From Apostichopus japonicus (lineage: Eukaryota > Echinodermata > Holothuroidea > Aspidochirotida > Stichopodidae): a DNA stretch of 64,000 nt. This document shows positions 1 to 11,132 of the stretch, in pieces. Made by a program: the position numbers and the translations under genes. The stretch's first letter is position 1; each line of letters starts with the position of its first letter. The notes below the pieces were generated by a model. It made no database searches. It was not told where the DNA came from and saw only the letters and a list, made by a program, of their open reading frames with translations. The stretch lies in NCBI RefSeq assembly GCF_037975245.1, contig NC_092574.1, forward strand, positions 24,881,213-24,945,212, read 5' to 3'.

Positions 1-1328
1 GAGGAATAAGAGTAATGACCCCTGTATTTTGCCCACAGGATAATGATGATCAAAACCATAATTCAAGGAATCGACAACAAGCTGACCAAGAAGAGACCAA
101 AAATGTCTATAAAACTCAGTAGAGAGACCATCGCTACCAGGAGATTTACCGTTATGCATTGAGCATAAGGCTCTATGTCATTCATCTAAAGTAATGGGCC
201 CGTCGCAAGAACTGGGGTCCGATTCCTTAGAGTGAAAGTCAGGCAAATCTCTAATAAAATATGAAGGATAACATTGTGAATGAGAGTAAAAAGTACTATA
301 AAACAAACGAATTTCACGAAGAATTTCTCTACTGTTGGTGGTGACATTGCCCCTGTTCATATTTAGGCTAAAATTCTGTTATTTGCCTCGTTGCGCCTTT
401 CTAAATTCAGAAAATAATTAGTGTTTTTTTCACCAGCCTCAACCCAACGAGCTCTCGACCAAACAATAATGCCATGGAGCTTGTCATGATAAAAACCTTT
501 TAATTTATTACGGGCATTATCTAAACTTTGACGAATGGCATCAGAGTGGTTTTCATACAACTCTCTTTCCAGGTTGGAGACACTGCGTAAAATTTCGATT
601 TCGCTTTTACGTGTACTTTTAGCTTTTTGTTGCGAGTAACAGTAGCAACTAGATTTTGGATTAGGTCGTTATACGTAGAATCAGCTAAAAGAGAGTTGTT
701 AAACTTCCAATACCCTGGACCTCTATTATCTTCATGAATTTGAAAAAAAAAAAACTAATCTGCAATGAATATCGGCAATGTTAGAATGCCAGCTGAAATC
801 TTTTAAAAGAGGGTTTCTCTCTCTCCAGATATCCACCAGGCTGTGAATATCCATGAGAGCTAGACATTCATCACGGGCTTTAAAGTTTGTTCTAGGGTCA
901 CCACCGAGTTTATCAATGGCAAGATTAAATACAAAGTTGAAATCCACACCCCAAATGATAGTATAAGTATTGAACGAATTTAAGTTACAAGAAACTTCAT
1001 TGTAGATTATCTTGGTTAGGGCCATAGTTGCAGACAATGGTAAAGAGCCGATGATTGTAGTTAAAGTCAACAATAATGAGTCTACCATGCTGGTCACAAT
1101 GCACTTTAACAATGTCAACAGAAAGATTGGAGTTAAAAAGAATAGCGACCCCCTTACTTAAAGCAGTACCATGAGAAAAAAATAATTTTCCCTCCCCACT
1201 CATTAGTCCAGAAGCGCTCCACCTCAGGGTTACTGTGCGTTTCCTGGACAAGAATTATATTAAAATGATGGCGATGAAAATATGCAAATTTTTGCCTACG
1301 CTTTTTACTCTGCCTTAAGCCCCTGACA
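1..1328 (-). mobile_element. LINE (L1/Tx1-like) ORF2 fragment: endonuclease and start of reverse transcriptase
   Basis: Read on the minus strand, this is the 5' half of a non-LTR retrotransposon ORF2. The apurinic-type endonuclease carries VQETH near 1240, SHGTALSKGVAILF near 1160, CNYGPNQ near 1010, a degenerate GGDFN-type motif (IIWGVDFNF) near 940 and a degenerate SRIDFF-type end near 745. The linker WVEAGEKNTNYFLNLE (430-470) and the RT entry NGKSPGSDGLSTEFY (100-150) follow; RT then leaves the window at position 1. The frame shifts near 1000 and again in the A-tract at 740, so the copy is dead. Translation upstream stops exactly at the hAT insertion at 1329, inside the codons for N-V-R-G. 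The missing first codons are at 42506-42548 on the opposite strand. Family assignment rests on motif order and is fairly secure; the exact clade is inferred. Confidence 0.85.
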
Positions 1329-1930
1329 CAGGGGCGCCGATCCGATTTGAAACGTGGGGGGGGGGACGTAATCTATTCGAGTATTCCGGCCGTAAGTACT
1401 ATCTAAGCGGAGCGCCACCATCGGTTGGCGCGCAGCGTACCAAGAAAATTTCAGATTTCAATACCTGCCAGATCGCTGGAGATGGCACTTGCCAGGCTGG
1501 ATAGTTGCGTGATATCGGGTGAAAATTACAAATTCGTCACTCAGGAAATCTGCAATAAAGTTCATGCGACCATCATTTTTGGTGGATTATTTCTTTTATT
1601 AGTGATTCCAATTGACATGAACATTAGAACCCAGTGCAAGTTGACAAATGATGCGGCGAACTGGAACCCCAGCCCCATTTTGCCCTATGTTTTAGGTTAG
1701 AATACCCCTCAATTGTTCGAACCCATGACAACTAACAATCTGTGAATAAATTTTATCGTCAGACTTAGAATAGGTCCCATGTGAGTGGTGGCTAAAGTGA
1801 TGAAGGCATCCAAATAAATCAGTGGTTGTTCGTTGGAGTCCTCACGCAAGTTACCTCGGTTGCTAGGTGGATCTGCATGTGGTAATCGGGTGAATTCTGG
1901 TCGGAGCGTACTATGTAACCACCGTGTACC

Positions 1931-3867
1931 CAGGAACGTGGCTAAGGCCTGATGATTGAGGGGGGGGGGGGTGTAGTGGCTAAAAACTCCAACTGGATGG
2001 GTTTAAGCCAGAAAATTCCGACTGCTGCTTTGTCCCCCACCCCCACCCTCGCGCTACTCGTCAACTATACGGTCAGTGTCAGTCAGACACCCAATCTTTC
2101 GCGACTGCACTTTTGTTCCGAACTTGTTTTCGATACATTTGTACCCACTGGCACTCATTTCACAAATTTTTTAGCCCCCCCCCCCACCCCACCCTAATAT
2201 TTTTGTGAAATTTCTGGCAAAATGCTGATAAATTTTCGGGCACCTACTGAAAGAAAGATAATTTGCAATGTGTTTTTCAGTAGTGTAGCGCCCCAAACGA
2301 GGTTATAACTTGCCGAGCGGCCGTGGGTTCGATAGGGCCGCTGTCGGCCACCCTATGTCAGGATGAATGTGGGGCAACTACAAGTTGAGACACACTGAAC
2401 CAATAAACACACGAACAAATAAATTGCTTTTTAAGCTTTTAATACTGTTAATACAAAAACCTTTGCCCTCTCCACTTGGGCAGGTGTCTCTAAAAACCAA
2501 ATTAAATAATACACGAGGTCAACGCAGTGACCTCCAAATATAAGGTTGTAAGGTGTTAAATTAGGACCAATATTCAGTTAATAACATACAAATCCACATA
2601 AATTCCAGCTTATAATTTACATAAATGATAACGATACGTACCTGCGAAGTCCGTGGCCAAACGTATTATTACGAGTCCTAAATTTACAATACGTAGGCGT
2701 TGCCTCGGGGAAAATTCAACCCGAATTAAGGTCACCCCCGCGCCACAAATATAAGAATTACCCCGCAGGGTGCGGCGATAATATCGACCGTGTTCCCAGC
2801 CTTTTAGTAAATGTAGATGTAATAATTTAAAGGGATTCTGACAAACGGGGAAATACGCCTACAATATTATAAGAAATAGGACTCGGACTTGCCTAAACTA
2901 TAAAGAACATTTAACTTACTTAACGAACTGACCAACGGACCTCACTAGGTAGCAGCAAACACCAAAAAATGGAACACACTCTTAGAACCCAAAATAGCAA
3001 GTGCCCTAACTTAACACAAAAACTGAAACGAAACATTGGAACTTCGCGTGGCTCGAACATTCCACATAGCTACGGAGGAACCAGACTATTGTCACGACAG
3101 CTGGACAGCTGAAAGGGAGACGGAAACAAAAGGTATAAATTAGCATATGAAACTACAACAATTCACTATACATATAAAAAGATATTAGATAAAACAGACC
3201 CCCAGAGAACAATAAAACAATACACACTAACCGGACAACTACTCCAGCAGTAATGCCACCTATGTACGGAGGCGTTTACGTGACGCTCCCCTGGGCGTCA
3301 CACCAGTTAAACTGATATTATTATTACCATTAATATTGTAACGACTTTCAAATAATTCTAACCAATATGGAAGGGTAATAAGACGGAAATGATTGTAAGC
3401 TATTTGCATGCGATGTAAAAACCGATGCATGTCTATATGATATGCATTAACATGTGGAACGCGCGAAAAATTTTGGTTATATTTTTCGGGCAAGTCGTTA
3501 CAACCCCCCCCCCCCCCCCCAAATCAAATTGGCTCCTACGCCTATGACGGTAGTTCTATTAGGCATTTTTTAATTGGAGTATTCAAAATCATACGAAGTT
3601 TTGTACGGTGCAGTATAAGAATCGCGAGATACAATTTCTCAGTGTGGCAAGGAAAACGTGGTAAATATGACAGATTAAAGGTAAATTTTGACAGACATTT
3701 TTTCAATTTTTATGTCATGCACAATCACAGGAATAAATAAATATGCCTAGATAAACTTAAGTGCGACAGTCGGAAATTCCGACTGTCGCACTCCAATTTT
3801 CCAACAATCGTCAGTTTGACCAAGTTTGGGCTGAGACACTCCCACATCCCCTCTAGCGACGTCCATG
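1931..3867 (-). mobile_element. Nested hAT-like non-autonomous element N inside X
   Basis: Ends are CAGGAACGTGGCTA and, inward from the right, CATGGACGTCGCTA. The flanking 8-bp direct repeats CGTGTACC at 1923-1930 and 3868-3875 are identical. The same element sits at the same internal position in hAT copy Y (43363-43806) with the matching TSD, so it entered the hAT lineage before X and Y diverged. In X it has further insertions: part of an element ending GGCTCCTACGCCTATG (right end at 3546) and a solo LTR. Long C and G homopolymers lie near the ends. Confidence 0.8.
2283..3303 (-). mobile_element. Solo LTR, minus orientation
   Basis: The 1-kb block interrupts a sequence that is continuous in the related element at 7130-7160 (TTTTTCAATGGTTAAAC). 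Ends are the symmetrical GTGTAGCGCCC and GGGCGTCACAC, so the LTR core runs TG to CA. Flanks CAGTA (2278-2282) and CAGTT (3304-3308) agree at 4 of 5 bases and look like a mutated 5-bp target duplication. No internal retrotransposon coding follows, so this is a recombined solo LTR. Minus orientation is inferred from TTTATTGG-type poly(A) context near the GGGCGCTACA end. Confidence 0.6.
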
Positions 3868-4029
3868 CGTGTACCCAGTGTTCTCACTGTAGAGTAAACT
3901 CCGGTATCACTCAACAACAAGGTAACACGGGATGCGTTGCCACGGAATATGCTCCCTATTTCATTTCCCCAATATTAGGGAACGGGCACCGTCTTTTAAA
4001 CACCACATACAACTAAACAACCATTATGT

Positions 4030-4440
4030 TCAAGCTTTGGCTCTAGCTATGAAGTGCTGTCTCTTGTGATAATGACGGAGCGCACTAGTTTTCAACTGGA
4101 ATCGCCCGAAGATGCGGCGTCTGTAATCCGAGGAACCAACGAACTTCTCTGCTAACTCCTCAGGCTTCAACTGGGCTAGACGTTCGCGGTGAATATAGCA
4201 CACCATCACATGGTTCAGCCTCTGTTGAGTCATGGTGCTCCGTAGCCATGTCTTCAAACGCCTCAAAGCACTAAAAATCTTTAGGCTTCCGTCGAACTGG
4301 CGGAGGAGACGAGGAGCAACCACAAGAGAGCTTCGACTTCACCAAACATAGCCCGTACCGCTGGATTCATCAACTTGAATATTTGTCTATATATACCCTT
4401 CAACCGACAAGAACTGGAACTGGCCTCGAAAGAAAGGCAG
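4030..4440 (-). pseudogene. hAT transposase C-terminal dimerisation domain, broken (in X)
   Basis: The minus-strand translation carries FSALRRLKTWLRSTMTQQRL and NHVMVCYIHRERL, the conserved dimerisation block of hAT transposases close to ZMYM1-like proteins. Against the copy in Y at 42718-43200, this one has a TAA codon and a 1-bp deletion at about 4275-4290, just before the FSALRR block. It cannot encode the intact domain. Nothing of the catalytic RNase-H-like part is visible. Confidence 0.8.
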
Positions 4441-4676
4441 ACTAAGATTGTCGGAGAGCTCGGGGTACCAACTCACGAGATCTGGGTGGAATTCTCCATT
4501 CATCATCATTGAGTGATATTCGATGATATGAATCCTGAGATGTGTAAGTCCTAACCAAATAGAGACGCGACATTACTCTTTTTCCAAATGTGTGGGGGAC
4601 ATTTGATATTGTTTCCCCTACCCATCGAAATGTGGGGAGACGTGTCCCCCCGTCTCTCCCTGGATTGACGCCCATG

Positions 4677-5790
4677 CATACAAGTACAACATTCAGTACA
4701 AGAAGCCTCTTGTTTTGGTGGAGGTCGAAGGTCATTTGAGGCTACCAGGGGTCAAATTGTAAAAAACCTTGTAAACACGATATCTCAAGAACAAAGGGTC
4801 AAACCAATTTTATATATGGTGTTTCGAAGAACCACATTAATTACACGAATCCTATAGTTCTTGGTGGAGGTCACCAGGGGTCAAATTGTAAAAACCTTGT
4901 AAACACGATATGTCAAGAATAAAAGGTCAAACCAATTTCATATATAGTGTGTAGAAGAACCACATTAATTACAAGTAGTCTGATGTTTTTGGTGGAGTTC
5001 AAAGGTAATCTTGGGTCACCAGGGTCAAATTGCGAGGACCATGTAAACACGATATCTCAAGAACGGAAGCATAGACAGACGTCATATATTGTGTGTCGAA
5101 ATGCCACATTAAGTACAAGAAGTCTTTTTTCGGTTGAGGTCAAAGGTCATTTGGGTTCACCAGGGGTCAAATTGGGAAAACCATGTAAATACGATATCTC
5201 AAGAACGGAAAGTCGGACCAATTTCAAATTTGGTGTGTATAAGTACCTCATGGAGTACAAGAAGTCTATTGTTCTTAGTGAAGGTCAAAGGTCATTTGAA
5301 GTCATTAGGGGTCAACTTGTGAAAAACCATGTAAAACACGATATCTCAAGAACAAACGCATAGGCAGACGTCATATTTAATGTGTAGAAGTACCACATTA
5401 AGTATAAGAAGCCTATTATTGTTTATGGAGGTCAAAGGTCATTTGGGGTCATCAAAAGTCAAATCTTGAAAGCCTTGTAAACATGATATTGCCAGAACAG
5501 AACCTTCGACAGATCCTCTATTTAGTTTGCAGATGGACCATATCAAATTTAAGGAGCCCGGTATTGCTTTTGGTGGAGGACGAAGGTCATTGCAAGTCAA
5601 CAAACGCCAAAACGTTACTTCAATCCCCTCTTACCTGTCTCTTTACACTAACATATATCCCTCAACATAATATCGCAAGGGAAACTTGGACAAATCACAT
5701 ATTTAGTAAGTTGATGTATCACATTTAGTACAAGAAGCCGGTTATTGAGGTCAATGGTCAGTTCAGGAGAGCTTGTGTCATTGTGAATTT
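4677..5790 (+). repeat. Degenerate tandem repeat, about 129-146 bp unit, with AGGTCA direct repeats
   Basis: At least seven units share AAACACGATATCTCAAGAAC, CCACATTAAGTACAAGAAG and GGAGGTCAAAGGTCATTTGG. The direct repeat AGGTCAAAGGTCA is perfect at 5137-5149, 5282-5294 and 5429-5441 and near-perfect in other units. Short reading frames crossing this block follow the repeat and are not genes. Related units reappear inside copy B intron 2 (60720-62830). The left edge abuts the 8-bp flank of hAT X, so the array was probably cut there by the inversion. Confidence 0.8.
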
Positions 5791-6332
5791 ATTGTTTGTC
5801 ACGCCACAGTGTTTTTACTGTATTACAACTAATTTTATTACTTTGATAATGTTCTCAACTCAAAATAAATATTGACTGCTAAGCAATATCCCAAAATCAT
5901 TTGAACACTTTTCAAGGATAAATTAATAATTAGATTATTTGAGGAACGTAAAAGTTATTGAAGAGCGTCTAGCATGATGGCATCATAGACTATCTCATAT
6001 ATTGTGATCCACCACTGTTGTAGTACTCAAAGTTACTCGGCACTTGATTAATGCTTGAATACTTTTTTAGCAAGTAATTGATCGGTGCTCCTACTATGGG
6101 TAAAAAGAAATCGAATGTTAAAGCACTTGGTACTTATAGTATTTGGTAGTGGTACTCGATCGACCATGGCGATCAGTATTTTACGAGAACTTATTTAGAG
6201 ACATTAAAATAATAAAACAAAAATGTAAAACTGGCGATACAACAGATAAAAAGCCTTATAATTGTCTAATCCCTTTTGCATTCCAATGAAATTACAATAC
6301 AATACTCATTACTCTCTACTCCAGCATCATCA
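5791..6332. other. No gene seen
   Basis: AT-rich sequence with repeated short strings such as ACTCGG and GCACTTG in 6010-6160. Similar strings occur at 7740-7880. I find no coding signal, splice pattern or RNA gene. Confidence 0.5.
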
Positions 6333-6355
6333 TACATATACATAGGCGTAGGAGG

Positions 6356-6393
6356 CGGGGGTTGGGGGGTTGGGGGGTTGGGGGGTTGGGGGG
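6356..6393 (+). repeat. (TTGGGGGG)n tract, G-quadruplex-type
   Basis: Five runs of five or six G separated by TT, immediately inside the left terminus of element E. This is a strong G-quadruplex pattern on the plus strand. Confidence 0.85.
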
Positions 6394-6718
6394 CTGCAGC
6401 CCCCAGCCATTTTTTGGGGGTGAAAATTCGGGCAGTATGCTGAGAATTTTTCGGGCACCTATACTGGAAAAAGAATAATTTGCAATGTGTTTTTTATTTT
6501 TTGGGGTGAAAATTTGGCAATAGGCTGAGAATTTTTAGGGCATGTACTGAAAGAATAATAATTTGCAATGTGTTTTTCAATTTTTTGGTGAAAATTTGGA
6601 CAATATATGCTGAGAATTTTTTCGTGCACCTACTGAAAGAATAATAATTTGCAGTGTGTTTTTCAATTTTTTTGGGTGAAAATTTGGGCAATATGCTAAG
6701 AATTTTTCGGGCACTTAC

Positions 6719-7100
6719 CAGTGGCGGAGCGTCCATTCAGTCAGAGAGGGCGGATGCCCCCTGACGGACTCAAGTGGACTGCTGGCGCCCTTTTCACCTT
6801 TTTACCACTTTTTACTTATTCGAGATTATTGACTTTTTTATTGCGCTCTCAAATACCTATTTGTCACATTTTGTTGGTGCAATTTTCTGACAAATGGCGA
6901 TGACACCTATTTATTCTTCATTTATCTGCAAATTAGTAAGGCCTGGAAAGGGTCATTTCTGGCAATCTAGGGAGTATCTTTACTCAACAAATTTCTGTAC
7001 GCTCCGCGCAACCTATGGTGGCGCTCCGCTTAGATAGTGTCTAAAGCGCCCCTACAGACCATTCTCTCCCCCCTGACCAATACCCCTAGCTCCGCCACTG
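6719..7100. mobile_element. 382-bp hAT-like MITE nested in E
   Basis: The inverted termini are CAGTGGCGGAGC (left) and GCTCCGCCACTG (right). The flanking 8-mers GCACTTAC (6711-6718) and GCACCTAC (7101-7108) differ at one base, consistent with an aged 8-bp target duplication. The interior contains the hairpin-forming string GCGCTCCGCTTAGATAGT, also found near 1400, 8290, 8530 and 44310. It has no coding capacity. Confidence 0.88.
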
Positions 7101-7397
7101 GCACCTACTGAAAGAAGAATAATTTGCAATGTGTTTTTCAATGGTTAAACTTATATTATTATTATTATCATTATTGTTGTAACGACTTCCCCAATAATTA
7201 TAACCAATATGGAAGGGTAATAACACGGAAAATGATTTTATGTTATTGGCATGTGATGTAATAACCGAAGAATGCCTATATGGTATAATTAACATGTGGA
7301 ATGCGCACCCCGCGCGCGAAAAATTTAGGTTATATTTTTCGGGCAAGTCGTTACAGCCCCCCAGATCAAATGAGGCTCCTACGCCTATGTACATATA

Positions 7398-7976
7398 CTA
7401 GCCAAGTACATTATCAAGTACAGTACAGTAGGCTACGTGTAAGAAGTTGCTAACACGAGGAACAATCCATATCACTGATGATCGCATATCATTACTGTAT
7501 GAAAGTTTAAAACCCCTGTGCGCATCAGCAAGGTTTATTTTACTGCAATGTTGTCATTCCAATTATCAGAAAGAAACATTCTAAGTAAGGCAAATAATGA
7601 AAGAAACATTCTAAATAAGGCCAGTAATAACAATATCCAAGCAATGTCATCACAGCCAACTGTTATATCATTGTTTAATAGGACTGACCATTGGAAGGGA
7701 GCAGTTGTCAGCATAAATGTTGTATATAGTGTTAATAATAATGCAAAAATACTCAAGAAATACTCGAAATTAGCTGCAGTACTCTGACCCTAAAAAACTG
7801 TTGCCGGCCACTTGCTGTCCGGATGATCCTTAAATGCAGTACTTGGACCACAGTACCAGGTACTCGAAGTACTTGGTATTCGGATAAAGTATCTTTCAGT
7901 TCTACAATACAACAGATATACCCCAGGTTAATCCAATAGTGAATATTCGGCTTCCCGTAAACATAGCAGCTCATTA
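7398..7976. other. No gene seen
   Basis: AT-rich sequence with a short imperfect duplication of AAAGAAACATTCTAA near 7570-7615. Overlapping short frames on both strands show no family resemblance. Confidence 0.45.
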
Positions 7977-9625
7977 CCAAAGGGACTTTCCCAATGACGA
8001 CACAGCGGGACTTTCCGAGTAGACTTTCTCTGCGTGGGTGGAACTACATTTTCAATCCATGTGTAACGTCGACAACATCTTCAAGAGGCTAACAATTTAC
8101 ACAGTACTTGGCTGGCCTGTATATATCCAAAGGGACTTTCCTAATGACGATACTGCGGGACTTTCCGAGTAGGATTTCACTTCGTGGCTGGAACTATATT
8201 TTTCAATCTGTACAACGTCGACAACAGGGGCGGGATTTGAGTTGTGAAAGTGGGGGGGCAAACCTGCCAGCAAGACTATCTAAGCGGAGCGCCACCATCG
8301 GTTGGCGCGGAGCGTACAAGAAATATTTTGGCTTTACAAACCCTCCAGATGGCCGGAAACGGCACTTCCCGAGTGCTCTAAGCTGCATGTACCCATCCTT
8401 GAAATATGGATCTCATGTCTGCAATTTGTATCTAGATAGTTAATTATTGTTTAAAAATTTGAAGAGGATTGATAGTAGAACATATGGTCAGATGGTGATG
8501 TACAACTTTTGTTATACGTCACTATCTAAGCGGAGCGCCATCATCGGCTGGCAAGGAGCGTCGAAATTTTCGATGAAAGGTACCCTTAGATCGGTTAAAT
8601 TAACACCCATATAGGCTTTAAATTGCATCTAAACAATTAATGAACGTGTTGAAATTTAGGGAGGACGGATAGAAGAACTTATATGGTGATGTACAACTGA
8701 AGCTTATACGTCACTATTTAGGCGGTGCACCACCATCAGTTGGCGCGGCGCGTCGAAATTTAAGCAAAAAGGAAAACCTAGATCAGCAAAAATGACACCT
8801 CTGGTAACAATAAATCGCATCTAGACAGTTCTTTCCCCCTAAAATTATTAGTATATTGTGCATTTGGACCGATCAAGAATATGTTCAGCACCCACTTCGA
8901 AATTCTTCCCGCGGTCCCCACTTTTTGGAGCACTTGGCAAATATTGGGGCTGAACATACCTTTACCCCCCCCTTACTTTTTTCATGGGGGATAAGCCCCT
9001 CAAGTCCACCGGTTCCGTCGCCACCGAAGTCGAGGAGGGGTGATTTCGAGCAGTAAAGAAATTACATCGGCATTGCCATTGCATATTGTTGAATGACACG
9101 GGGGGGGGGGTGTCATGTGTCAGTATATTGAATTTAATTATTGATATACCCAATATGCAAATCTGGCCTTCGTAAATCGTTTCTCTGGATTTAGTTATTC
9201 AACGCATTCAGTAGAGCAGCAACGTTGAAAATCAATTCCTGAAGCTAGCACTGTAGCACATGCCGCGGATTCATCACATGCAGAATTGAATCGCTAGTGT
9301 GTTAGCTCCAGGATTCGTAACCTGTGCTGCGAACCATGTGCAGCTCCAGTTATTCTGCATGCTACATGTTACGATCTTAAATACAAATTCGACTTAGATT
9401 CGAAACAAATAGGCCTATTTGATAGAGCTGTTGTGGGGGAATAATTTCGATAAGGGTTGTGCACATTTGTCTGCAAAAACGACAAAAAAGTGAACTAAGA
9501 TTTGGGGAAAAGTGGGGGGGCAAATGCCCCCTCTTGCCCCCCCGTAATCCCGCCCATGGTCGACAACATTCTGAGCAGGCTAACATTAATTTATATATTA
9601 TTTGACTGGCCTGTAGCCTAACTTA
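7977..9625 (+). repeat. Tandem duplication of about 150 bp carrying four GGGACTTTCC motifs, split by a transposon
   Basis: The first unit runs from about 7977 and the second from about 8127, sharing CAAAGGGACTTTCC, GCGGGACTTTCCGAGTAG, ACGTCGACAACAT and GGCTGGCCTGTA. Each unit holds two copies of GGGACTTTCC: 7982-7991 and 8007-8016, then 8132-8141 and 8157-8166. The second unit is interrupted by the element at 8225-9558 and resumes at 9559. GGGACTTTCC is the classical Rel/NF-kappaB decamer; regulatory function here is not shown. Confidence 0.75.
8225..9558. mobile_element. hAT-like non-autonomous element, 1.3 kb
   Basis: The ends are CAGGGGCGGGATT and, read inward from the right, CATGGGCGGGATT. 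The 8-bp target duplication GTCGACAA is perfect at 8217-8224 and 9559-9566. The interior has three diverged tandem units beginning CTATCTAAGCGGAGCGCCA (about 8277, 8522, 8702), each with a GC-rich near-palindrome. No transposase frame is present. Confidence 0.92.
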
Positions 9626-9779
9626 GGCATTCAACTTTGGTTCTACCAGCTTTAATTTGAGGTTTGTGCTTAATTAATATCAATTTATCGTAGGTCATTC
9701 ATTACGCTTACCCATGACTCATGAGTCACTTGTGAGCTTATGCTGCATGAGTACTGTAATGCTTTTGTCTACCCACAAT

Positions 9780-10240
9780 TAGCAAAGCAATATGCTTGAA
9801 GCTGTTCAAAGTAGGGCCACCAAAATTGAGTCAGGCTTTAAAGACCTAGACTATATGCTGATAGACTTGAAGGCTTAGCTATAGCTAACATCTCTTGTTT
9901 ATAGGCAAAACAATGGAGACCTATAAGAATACCCAATTGGATTTGTGTCATTGCTGACCTCCCTTTTCGGTCAGATATGTCTGTAACTTGTGGCCATGCA
10001 CAGCTTAAACTATATTTAAAAAAAAGATGTAACACAACTTCTTCTCTTCTAGAGTTGTTGATGTGTGAAACGGTGTCCCTGAGATAGTCGTCTCTACATG
10101 TGTCGTAACTTAACACATTCAAAAAACAGACTTGATGGTCACTACAAAGTTCACATAAGTTCTCCATCAATCCATTGCCAAGTAATGAATGACTTGATCG
10201 ATATGTGGAGATGTTTTCTTTTGTTTGATCAGTCAACAGG
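9780..10240 (+). pseudogene. LINE reverse-transcriptase 3' end, heavily degraded
   Basis: The plus-strand translation, with several stops, reads MLEAVQSRATK, then SLVYRQNNGDL, then HSKNRLDGHY. This is the order of the C-terminal region of CR1/RTE-type LINE ORF2 proteins (LExVQRRATK, SLxYRRxRGDL, FKNRLDxH). It is a dead fragment with no visible ends. The open frame on the opposite strand over this interval is its shadow. Confidence 0.6.
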
Positions 10241-10263
10241 ATCCCCTATTCAAGACTGAAGAG

Positions 10264-10352
10264 GGTGTATGTTATATGTGTCTATGCGTGTATATGTCTA
10301 TATATATACATGAGTGTGTGTATGTGCGTGTATGGATGGATGTATGTATGAT
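10264..10352. repeat. TG/TATG-rich microsatellite
   Basis: Imperfect TGTATG and TATATA repeats ending in GGATGGATGTATGTATG. Confidence 0.8.
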
Positions 10353-11132
10353 AGGACAAGCATTAGGCTACCTGAGCCTATAATCGATACGTAGGCCTAT
10401 TATATGTGGTTACTATAACAGGTATGTGTTAATTACAAGTCATATACCGAGGAAAGGAATTATCACAGCAAACTTGGTTGGTTAATCATCACATTGATGT
10501 ATATGTTGGGCAATCAAGATTTAGGCTAAGGATAATATATCATATGCACCACTGATAAGTTAGTGGGCTGATGCACAACATTTCTGGTAAAAGAGTAAAA
10601 CAAAAGTGTGCGTCTCTGAAAGTGTCTTCTGCCATTACGTACTGTGCCTAATTATTCATACCTCAAAATTGTCAACATTTATGAAAGGCTTTACAAACTC
10701 TGAAGGATGACAGCATATATTGTGCTATTCCTTCTGATAATAGCTGGGTACATAAAACACTCTTGTTACTTACAGCCATCATTCGATGCATGATGGGCCC
10801 ATATATGATTTTAAAGACTGAGGTATATTCCCTCCAAAATGGTGGTTTATATCCTGAACCTTACTGTACATATAAAAATTTCTTTGTCAATGAACTATGC
10901 AACCTAGAATGCATGCTACTGTTTTTTATCCAACACAAGAATTGTCAAGTTGTGGGAGTAATTCAACCATTTAGTAGTTCAAAACATTACGATAATGGCT
11001 ATCCACTGTGGTAAAATTATAAGTTTATGTGAAATTACAAGTGTGCAATCAAGCATTCTATCCTGGTGTTAAGACGAGATCATGCATAACACATCCTAAC
11101 AAGATTCCATATCTTATATCTCTCATGTGCAG
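10353..11132. other. Upstream region of RCBTB copy A
   Basis: No recognised gene. A splice acceptor (CTCATGTGCAG, ending at 11132) lies directly before the first ATG of copy A, so a non-coding 5' exon and promoter should lie somewhere upstream. I cannot place them. Confidence 0.4.

Larger units (their letters stand above)
1329..4676 (-). mobile_element. hAT-superfamily transposon relic X (inverted partner of Y)
   Basis: Termini are CAGGGGCGCCGATCC on the left and, read inward from the right, CATGGGCGTCAATCC. They form imperfect inverted repeats of the hAT type (CAnnGGCG). The coding remnant is the C-terminal dimerisation region at the right end on the minus strand. The flanking 8-mers CCCTGACA (1321-1328) and CATACAAG (4677-4684) do not match each other, but each is the reverse complement of a flank of element Y at 42549-44404. 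X aligns with Y over most of its length in opposite orientation. It is longer because a nested element keeps about 1.5 kb more internal sequence here. Confidence 0.88.
6341..7389. mobile_element. hAT-like non-autonomous element E with perfect TIR and TSD
   Basis: The ends are a perfect 14-bp inverted repeat, CATAGGCGTAGGAG at 6341 and CTCCTACGCCTATG ending at 7389. Identical 8-bp direct repeats TACATATA lie at 6333-6340 and 7390-7397. The interior holds four tandem units of about 90 bp (GGTGAAAATTTGGGCAA, TTGCAATGTGTTTTTCAA) and a second nested MITE. There is no transposase. The right half is related to sequence at 3300-3546 and to the stub at 43684-43770, so this is a dispersed family. Confidence 0.92.

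Noticed and set aside
4947-5728. Several open frames of 62-138 codons
   Set aside because: They track the AGGTCA-rich tandem repeat and change frame from unit to unit.
9838-10236. 132-codon minus-strand frame
   Set aside because: It is antisense to the degraded LINE reverse-transcriptase 3' end on the plus strand.
10763-11014. 83-codon frame before copy A
   Set aside because: No family resemblance, no splice link to exon 1 of copy A, AT-rich composition.
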